A DNA stretch of 64,000 nt from Pelagomonas calceolata (lineage: Eukaryota; Sar; Pelagophyceae; Pelagomonadales; Pelagomonadaceae). The position numbers were made by a program, and so were the translations under genes. Location of the stretch: the NCBI GenBank assembly GCA_918797485.1, contig CAKKNE010000004.1, positions 248,001-312,000 on the forward strand. Reading direction: 5' to 3'. Below the pieces are notes generated by a model. It was not told the DNA's origin and ran no database searches. It saw nothing but the letters and a program-made list of their open reading frames with translations. This document shows positions 18,728 through 28,689 of this stretch, one piece after another. Numbering within the stretch: position 1 is the first letter of the stretch; each line of letters opens with the position of its first letter.

Positions 18728-19262
18728 TCAGGCTACGATGCAGTTGCACGAGTTGTTGCACGTACCGTTGGCCTTCGCCAGCGCTTTCACTAACTCCTCG
18801 TTGACTGCGTTTTGTCCTTGAGAGCCGGACGGGGGCGCGCGGTCGGTGTTGGACGCTGTAGGTGAGCTCCGTCAAGGCTCCGAGCTTGCCGATCGAATCC
18901 GGTAGCACTGTGATGACTGCGCGAGATAACCGGAACTTCATCAGCTTCGTAAGCTTGCCGATCGCCTCTGGTAGCTCGGTGAGACTTCCGCATTGGAGCA
19001 TGTTGAGCTCCCTCAGCGCGCCGAGCTCGCCGATCGCGTCCGGCAGCGCGACGAGGCTCGAGCACTTGTACAAGTCGAGCTCCGTCACCCGACCGTCCTC
19101 TACCGTGACAATTGTATCTCCATCGGGCTGTTTCCACTCGCGCGGGTCCTCGTCGCCCCCGAAGTACTCCTTGAGCGCACCGCTCTCGTCGTCGTCGCGC
19201 AGTTTTCGCAGAGCGACGAAGTCGGCCTCTAGCGCCGGCGGAATCTCGTCAGACGACGCCAT
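18728..19262 (-). CDS. Short leucine-rich repeat protein with a possible frame break
   Basis: From the ATG at 19262: acidic N-terminus, then LRRs (VTELDLYKCSSLVALPDAIG, LRELNMLQCGSLTELPEAIG, LMKFRLSRAVITVLPDSIG). After LTELTYS the LRR frame becomes Arg/Pro-rich and runs on to 18618. A neighbouring frame gives a more protein-like end, QGQNAVNEELVKALAKANGT then a Cys/Asn-rich tail, stopping at 18728. Either a one-base frameshift or a cryptic intron lies near 18820-18850. The feature end given here is the alternative stop. The family is common in algae; the function is unknown. Confidence 0.5.
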
Positions 19263-19497
19263 TACGCCGTCGCCGCCGCCGCTCGCTTGGAAACTCAGCA
19301 GTGGTGAATTAATGCAGTGAGAGCACTCACAGCCACTGAGCTCTGCAACGCAACGCAGGGCCTTTCAGGCGTATCGCAAGACGTCCAATAACGCGATTTA
19401 TCTAGCACAGGTCGCGGGCCGCCGCAAAGCCTCGTGCGCTGCGTAAAAGGCAGTGGAAAACCCGCTCGAAACACAGTAATTACGCCCCCAGGAGATA

Positions 19498-22400
19498 TCA
19501 CTCCCCACACTTCAACACATACCAGTCGGGACAACACCCGTCCGGGTCGTTCCCCGCCGTCACGTACACTCTCAAATTGCGCACCGCGGCGAACTCGTCG
19601 ACGGCATCTTTCACGCCGAAGGTCACGCCCGCGGCCGCGACGTGGCCCGTGTAGTAGTCGTTGCCCGCGAAAAGGCCGCCCACTTTCACCTTCGGCCACC
19701 AGTCGATGAGGTCCGCGCGGCAGTTGCGGTAGTCGTGCGAGGCGTCGACGTACACGAAGTCCAAGCTCTGGTCCTCGAAGCTCTTGGCCGCGTCGCTCGT
19801 CCAGTTCCGGTGGACGCGCGTCCTCGCCTTATATGGTGCAACCGCCTGTAAAGTTTCCGCATACGCATCGTCCTGCTTCTCCACGGATTGATAGATGTCG
19901 ACCGGCTCCCACGAGTCGACCAGGTGGAGCGTGAGGTCGGGGAGCTCGCTCAGCAGGCGCCGCGAGTAGGAACCTTTCCAGACCCCGAGCTCGGCTCCCA
20001 CTCTATCTAAGCCGAGATCTCGCAATAGCGAAGGCAGCTCGTGTCGGTGCGGGATGATCCGGAGCAGTGGCGTCGCCCGCGCGGCGGGGTCCGGCGAGTG
20101 CTGCGCGACCGCTAAATTGGAAGCGGGCCCGCCGTGGTGCGCTTGTAGTATCGGGTGATCAAAACACGCGTCGCGCCGCGACGCCGGTAGATCTCCTCGT
20201 TCCGCGTCGTAGCCGGCCGCGGATGCCCGCGTCGTGGCGTCGCGCACGCCGTCGGCCCGGCGCTTTGCCGCATTCAACGCGTCCTTCACGCCATCGAACG
20301 CCTCTTCCAGTGCGGCTCGCTGCGGACCGTCCACGGCGTCGACGGCTCTCCTCAACGCGTCGAGCGCGTCCGTCGGTTTCGAGGACGCCCACGCGGCGTG
20401 GGCCTCGAGCCGCTCCGTGCGCCGGTCGCGCTCCCCCTGCACGTGTTGTATCAGATGCGCTTTGGACCTGCGTCGACGGCGTGACAACTCGAAGGTGAAC
20501 GGGACGCTGCAAGACAAACGCGTCGTCGACGGCGTCCCGCACATCAGCATCATCAATCTCCGCGAGGAACGCCTCCACGCTCTCCTCGGCGGACTGCGCG
20601 CCGTAGACGCTCATCGTCCAGCGCCCGCAGTTGTCGGCAGAGCACAGATCCACGGGCACGTGGAAGAGGGCCTGTTCGTTGGACGACGATAACGGCTTCC
20701 GCGTGGCGTCGAAGGGCGAGCCCAGGACTCCCCCATCCGTCACGAGCGCCGCTCGCCTGCCAGGCGCGTTGTACGCAACAGCTGGCTTGCCCCGCGCGTG
20801 ATAGAACGCCGACAGCTCCTGGAAGAACGAGGACCACGTGTTGCCCGCCACCACGTCCGCTTGCTCGCAGACCGCCATATCTAACGCCGCGCGAGCGAGT
20901 AAGTGGTCGGCCTCCGGGTCCCAGGCGTCGCTCAGTACTGATAAAGAAGTGAGGTTCTTTCGGTTGAGCAGGGGCGCACCATTTAATGAAGAAGGCGGTG
21001 GCGTATCGGTGTCGTTGCCCACCGCGAGAAACACGACATCGACGTTGGCGAAGGCAGGATGGGCCGCCACTCTTCTGACCGCCTCATCCCCGTCCACCCA
21101 GTACAGATTGTCGTGGGGCACCTGCGTCGCCTTCCCCAGGGATATGGCGTGCGACTTCCAGTCGTTCTCGACCCGCAGGTGCAAGCAGCCGAGCCGCGGG
21201 CCGTGTAATCTTCTAGCCTCTGAAGCCAACTCCGACGCCCTCACCGAAATCTTCGCGGACCAGCGGAAGGCGTCCCGGATTTTTGGCAGTCGGATTGGCT
21301 CATCGAAGAGATTCAGCATGGTCGTCTGCGAGTAGGTCCCCGCCGGCCAGACGACATGAAGGAATTCATCTGTCACAGCACCCATCCGCTCTTTGTAAAA
21401 ATCTTCGCCCACGTCGGGGTCCGGACTACAATCCCTCTCCGCGATCTCATTTCGTTTATGCGCGGCGATGGACCGATTTCTTGTGATGATCTCAGGCTCC
21501 GCACTCACGCCCAACGAAGACAGCGTCGCAATAAAGTAGTCTTCATCATAGATCTCCCCGAAATCCAAAAAGCGCATCTTCGAGCCGTCCTCGCCATACG
21601 TGAAGAGGAAGGGCAGCACGAACTTTCTCCGGAGAACGTTCGCAATGAGGACCATGGTGGCGATGTCCCGTCTCTGGTTCGACAGGCCGTTCGGCGGGCT
21701 CCGGAAGCTCACGTACCTGTTCCCAGAAGGCATCTCGGAGGAGAAGTCCCGGAAGGGCTGGAGCTCGCTCTGTCCCGTCCACTCCGCGAGCGCGAGAAAC
21801 AGCGCCTCCGACGCCCTAGCTTCTTCATGATAGCCGTTCCGCCGCAACACTTCCGCCCTTCCGGGTAACTGCCAGGGCCGCTGGAGGTACCAGGTCTTCG
21901 CCGCGTTGCCATCTTCATGAGATGGGAAGGCGTCGCTCGCCGCCTTGCCCTCATTCCCTTGCAGCTCGCACCGGAAGGTCGCCCTTATCGGTTCCGCCAA
22001 CGGCCGGCCGCTCCCGTCCAGAATCACGACAAACAACGAATGGGTCCCGACGGCCATCCTCAAATACCCGAAGACCGGTAGCGAATCCGCGTCTCGCGGA
22101 TACCTAGATATTGACCAAGTGTACAAATCAACCGAAGTAGCGATGGTGGCGTTCAAGTCGAGATCGTCCCGCAACACGTCCATGAAGTCCCTCGACGACC
22201 CGTCGGCGTTCCGTATTCGTAATGAGGGAGAAAATGTGCCTCGCTGCAGCGTCGGTTGGTACGTCGCGCCGTCCCTCGGCTCGTCGACAAACAGGTAGGC
22301 GCCCTCGCAGTAGGCCGAGTTTTGTGAAGGTCCATTGGGACCACATAGCGACGGCGTCAGAGGAATATCATTACCTCTCTCGTCGAAATCAAAACTCTTG

Positions 22401-22822
22401 AGTAAACGCCCTTGCGCCGGGACGCTCTCGGCCTTCGACGGGTCGTGGACGCACCATTCATCGGGCCGGTTCTCGCGGGCGATCTGTTTTAAACTTCGAC
22501 ATTCAAACCCATTCAAATTACGTTTCTCGCACAGATCGGCCGCGGCTAAGGACGCGGGCAATTCGGGAGCCATGAGCACGGGCCAGACCGGCGCCGAGTC
22601 GTTCTGCTGGACCAAGCGCGGGTGTCGATGGGACACGCGGAGCTGCGACCAGTCCTCGGTTAAAACTTGCCGGAAGCCGCAGCTCGTCGTGTTGCACTTG
22701 GCCTCGATCTGCGGTGCCAGTTCCGCATTGACGTCGATTGCTACGTCAAGGTACTCATAGGAGCTTCGCACGCAGTCCTGGGCGGCCGCGATCGCTGCTA
22801 GCCCGCATAGGAGGCGTGCCAT
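19498..22822 (-). CDS. O-fucosyltransferase-like protein continuing into a methyltransferase domain
   Basis: From the ATG at 22822 (MARLLCGLAAIAAAQD, signal peptide) a frame runs about 790 convincing residues. The middle has YVSFRSPPNGLSNQRRDI and LGCLHLRVENDW, hallmarks of GDP-fucose protein O-fucosyltransferases (GT65/68 type). Near 20430-20500 coding character moves to another frame that continues through an Ala/Asp-rich helical stretch to a class I SAM methyltransferase: VGAELGVWKGSYSRRLLSEL, LHLVDSWEPV, LDFVYVDASHDYRNC, VGGLFAGNDYYTG, stop at 19498. The first frame stays open only to 20159, with Arg-rich filler. A short intron or a frameshift would make one bifunctional protein; two overlapping genes is the alternative, but the second frame has no good start of its own. 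Confidence 0.65.
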
Positions 22823-23271
22823 GGGGCAGCCTCCTCTATGAATGCGTCGTTTGCCGTGCGCAAGCACGTGCGCTCGGATGAATGCGATCTATGCGCGATG
22901 CGTGCAGGGCGGCGTTGCGTTGCGCGCCGCTCGCACGCGTTTGTTTCCGCTGCCCAGTGTGGTGAGATGTCGGAGACGAGCGGTCATTGGGGGAAAGACC
23001 AGTCCAGTGAGGTCTCCTGGAAGCCTGGAAGAGAAATATCTCCGCCGGAATACTCGAATCCAGACAAAACGGGTTTGACTAGTATGTTGCTACACTAGAT
23101 GATCAGCCCAAAAATCGCGGCTTTGGCTGTCTGCGCCAATATCGCTGCCTTCCGCGGCTCTATAATACGCTCAGACATTCATAAATCACAGCGCTGCAAC
23201 GTGAGAGCACCGCGCTGCAAGCCGCATAGCTTTTAAGCAGCAGCCTCGCCTCGCCGACGCCGCGCGCCGCC
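22823..23271. other. Divergent intergenic region
   Basis: 449 bp between the O-fucosyltransferase-like and DBP5 starts. A GCTGCCCCATGG leader lies at the minus-strand start codon. A degenerate palindrome (CTAG-TATGTTGCTACA-CTAG) lies at 23079-23097. No credible coding frame. Confidence 0.45.
23079..23097 (+). promoter_or_regulatory. Degenerate promoter palindrome copy
   Basis: CTAG arms flank a short core ending in TACA. It is 174 bp before the DBP5 ATG and 257 bp from the opposite start. Confidence 0.35.
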
Positions 23272-24966
23272 ATGTCGCTCTTCGACACGAAGGCCACGAA
23301 CTGGGGTGATGATGAAGACGAAGAAAAGAAGGACGCCAGCAAGCTAAGCGCAAATGCACCTACATTCTCCTTCGGCGCGCCCCCACCAGCGGCGGCGGCC
23401 CCCACAACCTTCAGCTTCGACGCGCCCAAGGAGCCCGTGAGAACAGCGACGGAGCGCACGACGTCGAACCAGTCGTCCGTTGGTGGTATTACTGAAACTT
23501 TATCAAAACAAGCTGTATCAGTAGTGGAAACGGTACAAACGGCCGAGGGCGACACGATTCAAGTGCAGCGCGCCGACGGCGCCGCGGCGCTCGTGGCCGC
23601 GCGGACCTGGGAGGAGCTCAATCTGGATCCGGCGTTGCTGAAGGGCGTCTACCTGGCGAACTTTGCCAAACCCTTTAAGATCCAGGAGGCGGCCTTACCT
23701 TTGATTTTAGATGGGTTCAAGAAGACGCCGGTGCGCGAGAATTTGTTGGCGCAGGCCAAGTCCGGGTCGGGCAAGACGGCGGCCTTTGCGTTAGGGATGT
23801 TGCAGAATGTTGACCTGACGAAGCCTCATGTCCAGGGGCTGTGTGTCTGTCCTACGCGGGAATTGGCCACACAGAACGCCGCGGTGGTGCGGTTGATCGG
23901 GAAGACGCTGGTGGAGGAGAAGGGTCTCGTAGTTGCGTTGGCTCTGTCGGAAGGTCCCTCAGGAGGTAGGGGACGGGGCGGTCGCGGTCGAGGCCGAGGA
24001 GCAAGGCAGGAGCCGATCAGAGGTCATATTGTCGTAGGGACACCGGGCCGGACGCTCCAATTGATCAAAGCGCGAGCGTTAGATACGCGGGGCATCAGTA
24101 TGTTAGTCCTTGATGAGGCGGACGAAATGGACGCGAGGGGTCATAGGGATGATACCCGATCATTGAGGAAAGCCTTACCGGACGCCTGCCAGGTCCTTTG
24201 TTTCTCGGCTACCTACACCGATGAAGTGGTCAAAGACATCGAGACGTCGGTCTTCAAGCGGCACCCGTCCTCGAAAGTACTCATCGCGGCCACCGATGAA
24301 GATAGATCAGCATTAATGGTCCACGAGATTGCTCATGTGTGGTGCGACGCGAAGGAGCACCCCCAGGGCAAGATTGGGATCGTGGAGGACATTTATGATT
24401 TACTGTCAGCACAACAATCGATCATTTTTGTGAACACTCGAAAAGACGTGTCGAGCATCACGCAAGTGCTCAAAGCAAAAAACTTCTCGGTGGAGGATTT
24501 GACGGGTGGTCGAGGAAGTACGGGCATGGACGCGAACGAACGCGATAGAGTGATGGCGGCGTTCCGCGATGGCAAGGTCAAAGTACTTATCACGACAAAT
24601 GTCATCGCTAGGGGTATCGATGTCCCAGGAGTGAATATTGTCATAAACTACGACTTGCCCGTGGTCATTGATTATAGCATACCGCGCGGCGCCTCGCAAA
24701 AGCCGCCGGAGCCCGACTCCGATACTTACATACATAGGGTGGGCCGGACGGGTAGAGCGGGCGCTCGAGGTGTAGCCATCAATCTGGTGGACCAAGCTCA
24801 ATCAAATAACCAGGACCTCGCCGTTTTGGCAGCGCTGGAGACGCGGTGCTTCGGCGCCCAAAAAGCGCCGTGGACGATGATCCAGAAGGTGCCCGACGCG
24901 TCGGACGTCGAGGCCATCAAGGACATGGTGCGGAAGAAGATGGCCTCTTCTTCTTCGGATAAGTAG
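23272..24966 (+). CDS. DBP5: DEAD-box RNA helicase DBP5/DDX19
   Basis: 564 residues. All helicase motifs are present: F-x-KPFKIQEAALPLIL (Q motif), AQAKSGSGKT (I), PTRELA (Ia), TPGR (Ib), DEAD (II), SAT (III), IIFVNTRKD (IV), TTNVIARGIDV (V), HRVGRTGRAG (VI). The spacing of motif V-VI, with an insertion around YDLPVVIDYS, and the N-terminal helix region match DBP5, the mRNA-export helicase at the nuclear pore. Two extras: an N-terminal segment with TFSFGAPPP and TFSFDAP, like nucleoporin FG patches, and an RGG-rich insertion (GGRGRGGRGRGRGARQEP) before motif Ib. Single exon. Confidence 0.92.
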   Translation: MSLFDTKATNWGDDEDEEKKDASKLSANAPTFSFGAPPPAAAAPTTFSFDAPKEPVRTATERTTSNQSSVGGITETLSKQAVSVVETVQTAEGDTIQVQRADGAAALVAARTWEELNLDPALLKGVYLANFAKPFKIQEAALPLILDGFKKTPVRENLLAQAKSGSGKTAAFALGMLQNVDLTKPHVQGLCVCPTRELATQNAAVVRLIGKTLVEEKGLVVALALSEGPSGGRGRGGRGRGRGARQEPIRGHIVVGTPGRTLQLIKARALDTRGISMLVLDEADEMDARGHRDDTRSLRKALPDACQVLCFSATYTDEVVKDIETSVFKRHPSSKVLIAATDEDRSALMVHEIAHVWCDAKEHPQGKIGIVEDIYDLLSAQQSIIFVNTRKDVSSITQVLKAKNFSVEDLTGGRGSTGMDANERDRVMAAFRDGKVKVLITTNVIARGIDVPGVNIVINYDLPVVIDYSIPRGASQKPPEPDSDTYIHRVGRTGRAGARGVAINLVDQAQSNNQDLAVLAALETRCFGAQKAPWTMIQKVPDASDVEAIKDMVRKKMASSSSDK

Positions 24967-24999
24967 ATTTTAGCCTAGTCATGGTGGTGATGCTTACGC

Positions 25000-25552
25000 T
25001 CAGGACGCGACGACCGTCACGTCCGCCGGCCCGTCGACCTCCCTTACGAACAAGACCTCGTCGCCCCGCAACGCCAGCAACAGGTCGCCGACGACGGCCT
25101 TGACGGAAGTCCACGTCTCCGTCGACACGTCCTCGACGAGAATGCGCGGCGTCGACGCCGTGCAGCCACTCACGACCTTGCAGCTCACGGGGCAGTGCGG
25201 CCGCATCCACGTCGGGTTGTTCTTGCACTCTCCTAATTTGGACCATGGTCCACATGACTCGTGGCGATCAACGCACGTCTCGTTGCCGTGGAGCCATCCC
25301 AGCTTGAGGTTGGGCTCCTTCGTCTGGACGCGGACCCTCACGACCTCGGCGTCCGGGGTTAATGAAGCGCCCTTGGCGAGCGATCGCCACCCATCTAAGA
25401 CGTCGTGGTAGCCCCGCGTCACGAGCAAAGCGTCTCTATAAGTCCTCGAAGGCCGCTTGCCGCACGAAGCGCTGGTGCTGCTCCTCCCAATTTGTTATTC
25501 TTGTTTGGGCGCTCGCGGCGGCGGCGAGGAGAAGGAGTAGGCTCTGTCGCAT
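25000..25552 (-). CDS. Secreted ShKT-domain protein with an apparent frameshift
   Basis: The start at 25552 gives a clean signal peptide (MRQSLLLLLAAAASAQ) and then RITNWEEQHQRFVRQAAFED. That frame meets a stop; the neighbouring frame carries on as YRDALLVTRGYHDVLDGW to the end at 25000. A net one-base change near 25435-25445 therefore separates the halves (assembly error, allele or real break). Downstream is a six-Cys ShKT domain: CVDRHESCGPWSKLGECKNN then PTWMRPHCPVSCKVVSGC. ShKT domains are common in stramenopile secreted enzymes such as prolyl hydroxylases. Function unknown. The stop is 33 bp from the DBP5 stop. Confidence 0.6.
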
Positions 25553-25762
25553 CGCGTTCGTCTCCTGACGCCGCGACGCCGGCCGTTCCTAGTCTGACCA
25601 ATGCAAACTTGATTGGTACTCTCGGCGACGTGTGACTCGCTCCGTGCTTAGTGACACGTCAAGTCGTATCACAACTGACTACGAGACAATACTACGACGT
25701 ATAACCGTGTACCTACGGCGGAGGACTGGGCTTTTGTCTGTCGGCGCCGCGGCTTTGTGTGT

Positions 25763-25786
25763 GCTAATGTCTTACAGGCCACTAGG
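25763..25786 (+). promoter_or_regulatory. Promoter palindrome copy
   Basis: GCTAA arm, core TGTCTTACAGGCCA, then CTAGG arm. In the 650-bp divergent gap, 211 bp from the ShKT gene start and 417 bp from the gene at 26203. Nothing else is recognised in the gap. Confidence 0.65.
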
Positions 25787-26202
25787 CCAGAGCAAGTCAC
25801 AGAGGGGGAGATTGGATGTTGAACGAGTGCTTTCGACGGCGTTCGAAAAATCGTGCGGGGCCTCGCTGTCAAACCTGCATGCAGAATCGAGAGCCGCGCG
25901 TGCCCTAAAGACGGCCGCGACAGCCGATAAAGCAGCCAAAGCGAGGTGAGCAAGCCGCCATGCATCCCCAGTCCCGGACTGCAACTTCACGCCGTTCGCG
26001 CAAGCGCGTGGCATAAACAATAGCTGCTGCACCAAGCACTGTTTGCATGCATGCGCGGCGCTCAGCCGCCGACAGATTTCGCGACCGCACCCCCGCGGAA
26101 CGACACACCTGCAAAATACACGCGCGCAACCGAAACCCTGCAAACGCCGTCGACGCGCGCGCGTTCGAACACCCGGCCGCGCTTCCGCAGGCAAAAGCAA
26201 GC

Positions 26203-27706
26203 ATGGCCCAGCCCTACGAGCCCGTCGACGGCTCCGCCTCGCCGCGGCGCAAGCGTATTCTGGTGGCACTGGCCGCCACAGCAGTCCTCTTCGTCGGGGC
26301 CGTCGCGGTGTATGGTACTCCTTCCAGTACTCTAGAAGACTTCAAGAAGGACAAGGAGAAGATGTGGGCGCCGGAGCTCGAGAAGCAGTACCGCGAGTGC
26401 GCCACGGCTCAAAGATACAGAAACGAGCACGTGAAGGCGGTTCACGACTCGCCCGTCGCGTCACTCTTCGAGTACTCAACTCTCAAGGGCGAGGCGAAGT
26501 TCGAGGCCTCCGACGTCGTTCGTATTGGAGAGCACTTCTACTCCATTTGTGATTCCTCGTGGGCCGTGCTGCGCGTGCACGAGTCGCTGCCGATGCGGAG
26601 CAAGCTGAACGCGCATATGGGCGACCCCCAGCACGGCTTCGCGGAAAGGGAATCGGGCTTCGAGGGCATCTTCCACGACAAGACCCAGGACGGCATGTAC
26701 GTCGTCCGCGAGGCGGTCGACATCTCCGGCGGGCGGCGGCGCGGTAACTTTCAGCAAGGTGCCTTCCCAGGGTCGCGTCGACGGCGTCGGCGCGTCGCGT
26801 CGACGGCGTGGTGGCGTCGGCGCGTCGCCTCGATGGCGTGAGGCGGACACAATCGATCGAGCCACGCCCTCGACGCGACTGCGGCGGCTCGACGGCGTGG
26901 CGCGTGGCGCGTGCGCTCCGCGACTTTCAGGCAGCTTACGCCATCGACGCGAGGCGTGAATCGCGTCCCGCGCAGGCGAGTACGCCGACGACACGAACCG
27001 GAGGCGCCTGGGATTGCCGCCCGTGACGGATCATCCCAAGTACCACGCCATCGTCATGCAGATCCTGTTGCCTCCTCCCGATAGTGATGATACGGATTAT
27101 GCGGTCTTAGATAGCTGCCCGTCGGAGATGCTCTTTGACGGTGACTCGAAGGGTTTTGAAGGTGCTCGTAGCATCCGAGGCGCGGACGGCGTCTTATATG
27201 TGCTAGGATTGTGCGAGGGCAACCACTGCTCGTCGCAGACGGGCAAGGACGTGGGCCACGGCAAGGTGATTGTCATGGCGCGCGAGGACGAGGGCGGGCC
27301 GACGGGCGGTTGTTACTGGAAGACGGTCCGAACGATTGATTTACCGATGAAGGAGTTTGTGGACTATTCGGCGCTGGCGATTCATCATCGCACGAAGGCC
27401 GTGGCCATCACGTCGCAGGAGAACAGTCAAGTGTGGGTCGGGGAGTTATCTACCGGTAGTGATGGCGAGTTCGACCCCATGACGGCGGAATTCAGCAAGG
27501 GCAAGGTCTACGACTTCCCGCGCGCCGCGACGTGCGCCGTCCAGTACTGCAACATCGAGGGTATCGAGTGGGTCGACGATGGCGGGGCCGACGAAGATGC
27601 TCCTAGAACTCTCGTTGGTGTTTCGGACAAGATGAAGGGCAAGGGCAAGCAGCCGTTCACCTGCCTCGAGAAGGACCAGTCCTTCCACCTCTTCCAGCTG
27701 CCCTGA
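26203..27706 (+). CDS. Single-pass membrane protein with propeller-like luminal domain, two exons
   Basis: Exons 26203-26758 and 26976-27706 (556 + 731 nt) give 428 residues. Joining yields ...NFQQGEYADDTNRRRLGLPP. Basic cytosolic N-terminus, one membrane helix (RILVALAATAVLFVGAVAVYG), then a large domain with repeated acidic turns and strand patterns (DVVRIGEHFYSICDSSWAVL, GSRGADG-like SIRGADGVLYVLG, DYSALAIHHRTKAVAITSQE). This recalls esterase-like or phytase-like beta-propellers, but no catalytic motif can be named. Cys pairs suggest a luminal or extracellular location. Function unknown. Confidence 0.75.
26759..26975 (+). other. Intron with internal GTCGACGGCGT repeats
   Basis: 217-nt GT-AG intron (donor GTGCCTTCCC, acceptor CCCGCGCAG), supported by exact reading-frame continuity. 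It is filled with near-repeats of CGCGTCGACGGCGTGG/CTCGATGGCGTG, the same motif seen inside introner introns elsewhere. It lacks the CTGTGTGGAAATC ends, so it is another intron class or a very old copy. Confidence 0.7.
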
Positions 27707-27849
27707 TCGCTCAGGGCACTGGCTCAGAATTCTCCTCGTGCGCGCGCCTATTCCCGCTGACGGCTGCGCCGCCTCCCCCTCTAAGTTTATCACTCGTAAC
27801 TTGACGTGCGTCGATGGCGTGCTTTGGCTGTTCCTGCGGTTTCATCGCT

Positions 27850-27873
27850 GCTAGTGTCTTAGTCCGCTTAGCT
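27850..27873 (+). promoter_or_regulatory. Promoter palindrome copy (variant)
   Basis: GCTAG arm, core TGTCTTAGTCCG, then CTTAGC arm, 258 bp before the small gene at 28131. A GCGTCGATGGCGTG block lies about 40 bp upstream (near 27809). The 424-bp gap holds nothing else recognisable. Confidence 0.55.
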
Positions 27874-28130
27874 AAAGAGAGGGACAAGATCACGTGAAGC
27901 AGGCCAGCAACTGGCCATTCGACGAACGGCGAAGGACAAAAAACGGGCAGTCGTCCCTGCTGAGGCGCCTCGTGAGTTCGCGAGAATTTCAGCCCGCGCG
28001 ACGCCCTAGAACTGGTGAATTCTTGTTTCGCTAGATATCCTCGTTCTCCGGCCAGAGCGCGCCCGCCCGCGCACCCGCGTAACTCTCTGCGGGCGTGTAA
28101 GCCTGTAAGCGACCGCGACTGTCCTCCACC

Positions 28131-28538
28131 ATGGCCTCGTCCGCCGACGGCATGATCCTCGACAACGACGACTCGCGCGACGGCGACGGCAGCGTCTTGT
28201 CGGCGACGCCGGCCCCGACCCCGGCCCAGACGCCGTCGCCGCCTATGCCTTTGCGGGCGCCGCTCCACTCCGATCCGCCGCCGCCGCGCGTCTGCCAGCC
28301 CTGTGCGAACGACGAAAGCGGACCCCCGGTACAGTCCGTGAGGTACGAGCGCTCCTTCAGCAGCGATTCTGCCGTGATGACGGAATTGCCGACGCCTCCC
28401 TCCCGACCGCGGACTTCTGAAACGGAGTACCTCAACCGCGTCGCGGAGGCACTGGGCGTCCGCGGCTTCGGCACCTACCGGCCGCCGATGCCTCCCGTGC
28501 CGGCCGTACCGCCCAGGCCGGCCTCCCCGACGGAATGA
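28131..28538 (+). CDS. Small Pro-rich hypothetical protein
   Basis: 135 residues, no known domain. Acidic start (MASSADGMILDNDDSRDGDG), Pro/Thr/Ala-rich centre, one possible helix (TSETEYLNRVAEALGVRGFG) and a Pro-rich end. The Kozak-like ACCATGG context and position after a promoter palindrome favour the plus strand; an overlapping minus-strand frame is open too. The GGCTTCGGCAC block near its 3' end and sequence just past the stop recur around 33000. Confidence 0.45.
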   Translation: MASSADGMILDNDDSRDGDGSVLSATPAPTPAQTPSPPMPLRAPLHSDPPPPRVCQPCANDESGPPVQSVRYERSFSSDSAVMTELPTPPSRPRTSETEYLNRVAEALGVRGFGTYRPPMPPVPAVPPRPASPTE

Positions 28539-28689
28539 ACCACGTGTGCAGAACCCGATGGTCGCTGGCCCCTATCGTAAAAATATCGTGTCATCGTGAG
28601 AGCTTGCTCTTAGCTAGCGAGGATTTTTCCGTATCAAAGTTAGTAGAGAAAGGAAGCTACTTATGCTTCAAGCGTGTAGGGGAAGGAGC

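Noticed and set aside
22838-23098. 86-residue plus-strand frame before DBP5
   Set aside because: No motif, lies in the divergent promoter and spans the degenerate palindrome.
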